Origin: an uncultured Prevotellaceae bacterium
GTDB taxonomy: Bacteria; Bacteroidota; Bacteroidia; Bacteroidales; Bacteroidaceae
Assembly (NCBI GenBank): GCA_900321835.1
Contig: ONXQ01000002.1
Coordinates: 1 to 36,439 of the forward strand
Direction of reading: 5' to 3'
DNA length: 36,439 bases
Position numbers and translations under genes: made by a program. Under the pieces are notes generated by a model. The model was given only the letters and a program-made list of their open reading frames with translations, was not told the origin of the DNA and made no database searches. The stretch's first letter is position 1. Each line of letters begins with the position of its first letter. Shown one piece after another: positions 31,501-36,439 of the stretch.

Positions 31501-33810
31501 GTCATCAACGGCGACGTTGAAGTTTCCGCCTCGAAGAGCGATGTCAAGGACGGATTTACGCTGATGCTCGAAGGCGGCAGCATGACGGGCAACATCGTGC
31601 TCGACCAGACCGCCAAGAATGCCATTGAAAGCAATCCCGACAAGGCTCTCGTCGTCAAGAGAAACGACTTTGCGAAGGACGCTCCTGCCGACTACAAGTG
31701 GGTTGACAACGGCGACGGCACCAGCACCCTCGCTCCGAAGGCATACGTTGCTCAGATTGAAGACGGTGCCAAGTACGAAACGCTGCAGGCTGCCGTCGAT
31801 GCCGCCGAGGCAGGTGCCACCATCAACATCCTCACCGACTTCACACTGACAACCATCACAACGAGCCCCAACAACAAGTACAACGTCAACATCAACAAGA
31901 GCCTGACCATCAACGGCAACGGCCATGTCATCACCAGTTCGACAGGCAAGCGTGCCCTGGCCCTGACAGGCGAAGGCAACGAAATCACCCTGAAAGACCT
32001 GACCATTGTGAACAACAAGGCCGACTGGGTAATGGGTATCCTCAACAACCTCACCTGCACACTCGACGGTACAACCATCGATGGTTCTGACTACAAGGGG
32101 TCGTACAACCAGCCCGTCACCATTGGCAGCATTGATGCCGCAGGCTCTGTCACGCTGAATGTGACAAACGGCAGCGTCATCAAGACCAACGACCAGGGCA
32201 CGGCTCACTATGCCGTCATCGCCTGGCATCCCGCCAACATCACAGTGACCGACTCGAAACTCATCGGCTGGGCAAACATCTATCTGAAGCCCGACGCAGC
32301 CGGATCGACAGTCAAGATTGAAGGCAGCGAGATGGTGAGCAAGGGTATTAAAGGCAGCAGCAACAGTTTCTCCGTCATCACCGCGGAGTGTGGCAACAAC
32401 ACTATCGAGGTGAAGGACACGAAGATTACGACCACTCCTGCTGACAACACCTACCAGTCGCTCTTCAACCTGCAGGGTGAAGGCAATGTGGCCAAGTTCC
32501 TCGGAACAACAACCTACGAAACCAGCAACATGACTTACGGAGCAGTGACGTTCAACTGGGGCAGCCTGATGAGCAACATGGTTTACTTCGACGAAACGAC
32601 GAAGGCTGCGTTTGAGCCATACTTCGACGGAACAAACAACGCTGTCATCGCCGATGAGAAGGAAGTGGCTGTCGGTCTCTACCCCGTCAACTTCGTTCCC
32701 GAAGTGCTCTACTACTGGGCTACCACTGAGGGCTACGCAGGCGGCTACTATAAACTTACCGAACCGTTTGGCAACGGCTGGCTGGCCGACGGCGAATTCA
32801 TCGCTCTGCAAAAAGACATTGAACTCACAGCCGACATTGCCTGCTCACTCGGCGACGGCGAATCGTTCAACTTCCTGCTTGGCGAATACAGCGTAACAAA
32901 GGGCGACTTCAGCATTGCGCTCAATCAGGGCGTAAGCGTCTTTACCGACAAGCAGACCGACGTCTTCACTGCTGCGGACGCTGCCTGCACAGTTGTTGAA
33001 GAAGCACTGACCGAAGGCGACTACAACTTCAAGTACACGGTGAAGACACTGGAAGACGCTGGCATCTACCTCCTTATCGACGGAGAACCTTACGAGCGCA
33101 CGACAACGGTGGCTGCAACGGAGGTCACTTACCGTCGTACATTCAAGGACAGCCAAGTAGGCAAGTCTCAGGCATGGTTCGTTCCGTTCGACTACACTCT
33201 CTCGGCCGAAGATGCTGAGAACTTCACATTCTACAAGATCAACTTCATCTCGGCTTCAGCCACACCAGGTGTCATTGAAGACAACACAGCCGTCTTCATC
33301 AACATCGAAGCGCTGTCTGCCGGAAAGACGCTGAAGGGCAACCGTCCGTATCTCGTGAAGCCGACAAAGGCCGACACCTTCGATTTTGTCGCTGAGAACG
33401 TTAACCTGCTGGGCATTGACGAGAGCAGCCGTCTGAAGATGAGCACCTCGGCCTTCGAGTACAACTTCTACGGCAACTACGGCACCTACTCAACCTCTTC
33501 CGACCACGAGTTGCTGGCAATGAACGGAGGTCAAATCTGCTGGAACACGGCGGGTGCCAAACTCGGTTCTTACCGCTGGCTCATCAAGGCCATATCGAAC
33601 TTCGGCGACGACGACTACTCAAAGCTTCGCTTCATCATCATTGGCGATGAAGAGGACAATCTGCCGACAGCCATTGACGACGTCAACACCGTTGACGACG
33701 CAATCGACGCCTACTACACGGTGGACGGCATGAAGTTGGAGTCTCCGACTAAGGGCTTGAACATTGTGAAGTACAAGAGTGGCCGCACAAAGAAAGTTTA
33801 CATTCAATAA
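28534..33810 (+). CDS. Giant surface protein with repeated beta-helix-type modules and sorting-type tail, 1758 aa
   Basis: ATG 28534 (MMKNLSENKAHRPHRMRYLW) is chosen because it precedes a signal-peptide-like segment (LWTCLLMLIAGTGVTLAG). The longer frame from 28405 runs through the leader. At least five copies of a signature VAxIGxxxYxTLxEAVxAAxxGxTIxLL occur at about residues 42, 413, 571, 824 and 1072. Each is followed by repetitive beta-rich sequence (NGATFKNVTFNW, GTINMEGCTLNG), as in pectin-lyase-like parallel beta-helix proteins. Residues about 1500-1715 form a beta-rich module (AWFVPFDYTLS to NLPTAIDDV), and the last 32 (YYTVDGMKLESPTKGLNIVK...) are a type IX-like tail. An adhesin or glycan-interacting surface role is inferred; no catalytic residues are identifiable. 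Codons at about 29030-29700 look more AT-rich than the rest. A hairpin and a 56-aa gene follow. Confidence 0.85.
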   Translation: MMKNLSENKAHRPHRMRYLWTCLLMLIAGTGVTLAGMLDSNVAKVGDTEYATIEEAVAAWGPGKTLTLLQNVTTTSTVTVEVNATKSTQNWTLNLGDHTWTADGCNAFQLYAAGGTVMNQNYGLKIYANQNGGITASGKYCIECKYDDSTAGYRPRLEIHGGTYNGSYIIYYYSSSWNNSNISNGPSTWFYKSNDGTEPVFNGNFGLFKCPIYLYAGYFNGTSFNTYPVNSTANTNLYGGHFKTISAFPSASNNKGIVYGNYKVFVNADASIDVINGAPATYEAKATKTLLLSSNQSVNYSDYVYYEKADDAIKKYKSGTIEIILSEGVTATESKSFGSGTLTIDTSAEGSDYTGNITLTGNYAKFTIKYPEGGGHYGVSVSSGQLHVEETIADGIVTRTYSRLATISDPETKVSDTGYSTVYDAFYAIDGTTDNKTIVLQKDVTNAGIVTNGTAVNAAGKTVATFDLNGHSIGIGSVACGNNADYTLTIIDSSEGKTGTVTNSDASLLILALTGINDYSGTYTLKIQAGTWQFDPSNVIVKGETHNLVDEGYYAHDNENGTWTVGEIPPVAKIGDVKYQTLAAAVAAANEGETIEVIKAGDYTLPNLPNNVTIEGKADGDVSFTYTTANSSIASVPNGATFKNVTFNWGNVNYHGFQHAGTINMEGCTLNGKFFSYGNMNFTNCEFKNDGDYNMWVYSAGNVVYDQCTFTNTTTGKLLHLYCEGANLQHTVTVKDCKFVNGGTLSKAAINVKATSGSNLLQYELHLEGENTLEGNFPTALGEQDNADKTFILSPLAQVDDRKASTDNITVFEGVKQIYPIIYVAQIGSVKYETLEEAFAAAQDGETITLLKDCTGNGIKVPQGKFTTGLTVDFAGFTYTMDGEMVGSTGTQTLAFQLLKDNTITFKNGTLTTENAYMLIQNYCNLTLEGMTLTMNNAGYSSAYTLSNNNGNIVIDGSTISANTGGGFAFDVCRYSSYPSVSVTVKGESVINGDVEVSASKSDVKDGFTLMLEGGSMTGNIVLDQTAKNAIESNPDKALVVKRNDFAKDAPADYKWVDNGDGTSTLAPKAYVAQIEDGAKYETLQAAVDAAEAGATINILTDFTLTTITTSPNNKYNVNINKSLTINGNGHVITSSTGKRALALTGEGNEITLKDLTIVNNKADWVMGILNNLTCTLDGTTIDGSDYKGSYNQPVTIGSIDAAGSVTLNVTNGSVIKTNDQGTAHYAVIAWHPANITVTDSKLIGWANIYLKPDAAGSTVKIEGSEMVSKGIKGSSNSFSVITAECGNNTIEVKDTKITTTPADNTYQSLFNLQGEGNVAKFLGTTTYETSNMTYGAVTFNWGSLMSNMVYFDETTKAAFEPYFDGTNNAVIADEKEVAVGLYPVNFVPEVLYYWATTEGYAGGYYKLTEPFGNGWLADGEFIALQKDIELTADIACSLGDGESFNFLLGEYSVTKGDFSIALNQGVSVFTDKQTDVFTAADAACTVVEEALTEGDYNFKYTVKTLEDAGIYLLIDGEPYERTTTVAATEVTYRRTFKDSQVGKSQAWFVPFDYTLSAEDAENFTFYKINFISASATPGVIEDNTAVFINIEALSAGKTLKGNRPYLVKPTKADTFDFVAENVNLLGIDESSRLKMSTSAFEYNFYGNYGTYSTSSDHELLAMNGGQICWNTAGAKLGSYRWLIKAISNFGDDDYSKLRFIIIGDEEDNLPTAIDDVNTVDDAIDAYYTVDGMKLESPTKGLNIVKYKSGRTKKVYIQ

Positions 33811-33824
33811 AAATACACTCAACT

Positions 33825-33858
33825 GCTCGGGGGCTTTCCTCACAGGAAGTCCCTGAGC
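33825..33858 (+). other. Hairpin between the giant gene and its small downstream gene
   Basis: GCTCGGGGGCTTTCCT, loop CAC, AGGAAGTCCCTGAGC form a long imperfect stem 14 nt after the giant gene's stop. No T run follows, so it is more likely an mRNA-stabilising, processing or partial attenuation structure than a terminator. Confidence 0.55.
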
Positions 33859-33876
33859 CAAATTCATTAACAGACT

Positions 33877-34047
33877 ATGAAGAAGAAATATATAATGCCT
33901 CAGCAGAAAACATCCAACACAGACATTCTCGATTCGTTCATGGAATGGATCAGTCAAGGACCCGACACGGGAGTATTCGACACCAAGCAGCGTGAAGACG
34001 CCGAGCAGGACCCCGACACCCAGAACGACTTCGGAAACCTGTGGTAA
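33877..34047 (+). CDS. Small acidic protein of 56 aa, MKKxYxxP...LW type
   Basis: ATG 33877 opens MKKKYIMPQQKTSN, then DILDSFMEWISQGPDTG and an acidic C-terminal half (REDAEQDPDTQ) ending NDFGNLW. There is no signal peptide or membrane segment. It lies 66 nt after the giant beta-helix gene, with only a hairpin between, and before a terminator-like structure at 34169. It shares its opening (MKKxYxxP), acidity and LW end with the 67-aa protein at 4678-4881, which sits in the same place behind another giant exported protein. The rest of the two sequences does not align well. Function unknown. Confidence 0.7.
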   Translation: MKKKYIMPQQKTSNTDILDSFMEWISQGPDTGVFDTKQREDAEQDPDTQNDFGNLW

Positions 34048-34168
34048 CTCACTTACAAACCTTTTTATCAAATTGGTATATATAGTAGTAGTTAATTTTT
34101 CATCAGTCACGCCCCTGCGTTCTCTTGTCTGTGAAGACAGGAAACGACAGAGGCCTGACACTTAAAGG

Positions 34169-34220
34169 CATCGCCCTGCAACGTCGGGTCGTTCGTACGA
34201 TTCCACGTTGCAGGGCGATG
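34169..34220. terminator. Bidirectional terminator-like hairpin between convergent genes
   Basis: A perfect 16-bp inverted repeat (CATCGCCCTGCAACGT at 34169-34184 and its complement at 34205-34220) has a 20-nt loop containing the palindrome TCGTACGA. It is bordered by AAAGG on the left and CTTTACT on the right. It lies between the 56-aa gene and the end of gyrB on the other strand. The T runs are short, so efficiency is uncertain. A smaller hairpin is visible at about 34124-34142. Confidence 0.65.
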
Positions 34221-34275
34221 CGCTTTACTGTATGTCACACTCCGCTCCTTAGAACGGACTGGGGGAAAGGGGTTT

Positions 34276-36312
<2,037 letters not shown>

Positions 36313-36317
36313 CTATG

Positions 36318-36325
36318 CAAAGTTA
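36318..36325 (-). promoter_or_regulatory. Bacteroidetes -7 box of gyrB
   Basis: On the - strand TAACTTTG matches TAnnTTTG and lies 23 nt before the ATG. The -33 position shows only a partial GTTTCG. Further upstream (36326-36439) the sequence holds the GCGCGTGCGCGTA motif at 36370-36382 and otherwise nothing recognisable. Confidence 0.6.
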
Positions 36326-36439
36326 CGAAAAAGACATGACTTCCCGAAACTTTTCAGCAATTATTTCGCGCGCGTGCGCGTAATAAAATAAGGTCTTTCA
36401 TTTTTTCCTTTACCCAGCAAGAAGAGAACTATCTTAAAT

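Overview
The window looks like a chromosomal segment of a Bacteroidales bacterium, most likely Prevotellaceae. Three things point there. The promoters match the Bacteroidetes TTTG / TAnnTTTG consensus and genes lack clear Shine-Dalgarno sequences. The division and cell-wall (dcw) cluster has the Bacteroidetes order, with an FtsL-like gene and no murF or ddl. Very large secreted proteins end in the 'VDG...GIYIVDGKK'-type tail common in Prevotella.

Layout. (1) 1-4881: the C-terminal 1.5 kaa of a modular secreted protein cut by the window edge, then a 67-aa acidic protein and a strong terminator. (2) 4973-10776: a regulatory stretch with tandem TGGTACA palindromes, then a 1781-aa secreted multidomain protein (lyase-like N-terminal half, discoidin-type module, further carbohydrate-binding-like modules, sorting-type tail). 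(3) 10777-11272: a 15-unit 9-bp tandem array, a hairpin cluster and the mraZ promoter. (4) 11273-27686: the dcw cluster mraZ-rsmH-ftsL-ftsI-murE-mraY-murD-ftsW-murG-murC-ftsQ-ftsA-ftsZ, all on the + strand. (5) 27687-28533: terminator, hairpin cluster, long inverted repeat, a consensus promoter and a structured leader of about 450 nt. (6) 28534-34047: a 1758-aa beta-helix-type surface protein followed by a second small acidic protein of 56 aa. (7) 34276-36294: gyrB on the - strand, convergent with it.

How the genes work together. The dcw genes supply the cytoplasmic and lipid steps of peptidoglycan synthesis (MurE, MurD, MurC, MraY, MurG), the septal synthase pair (FtsW, FtsI) and the divisome (FtsL, FtsQ, FtsA, FtsZ), with MraZ as the likely autoregulator and RsmH modifying 16S rRNA. 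The cluster is interrupted after murE and murG, and bounded before mraZ and after ftsZ, by arrays of one hairpin family (core TTTCGTCYGCRGACGAAA). murG has its own consensus promoter. The cluster may therefore be read as several transcripts.

The least explained part is outside the dcw cluster. Three giant exported proteins share the same C-terminal architecture. Two of them are followed at once by a tiny acidic protein that starts MKKxYxxP and ends in LW. That pairing is the best candidate here for an undescribed system. No tRNA, rRNA, CRISPR array or transposase gene was seen.
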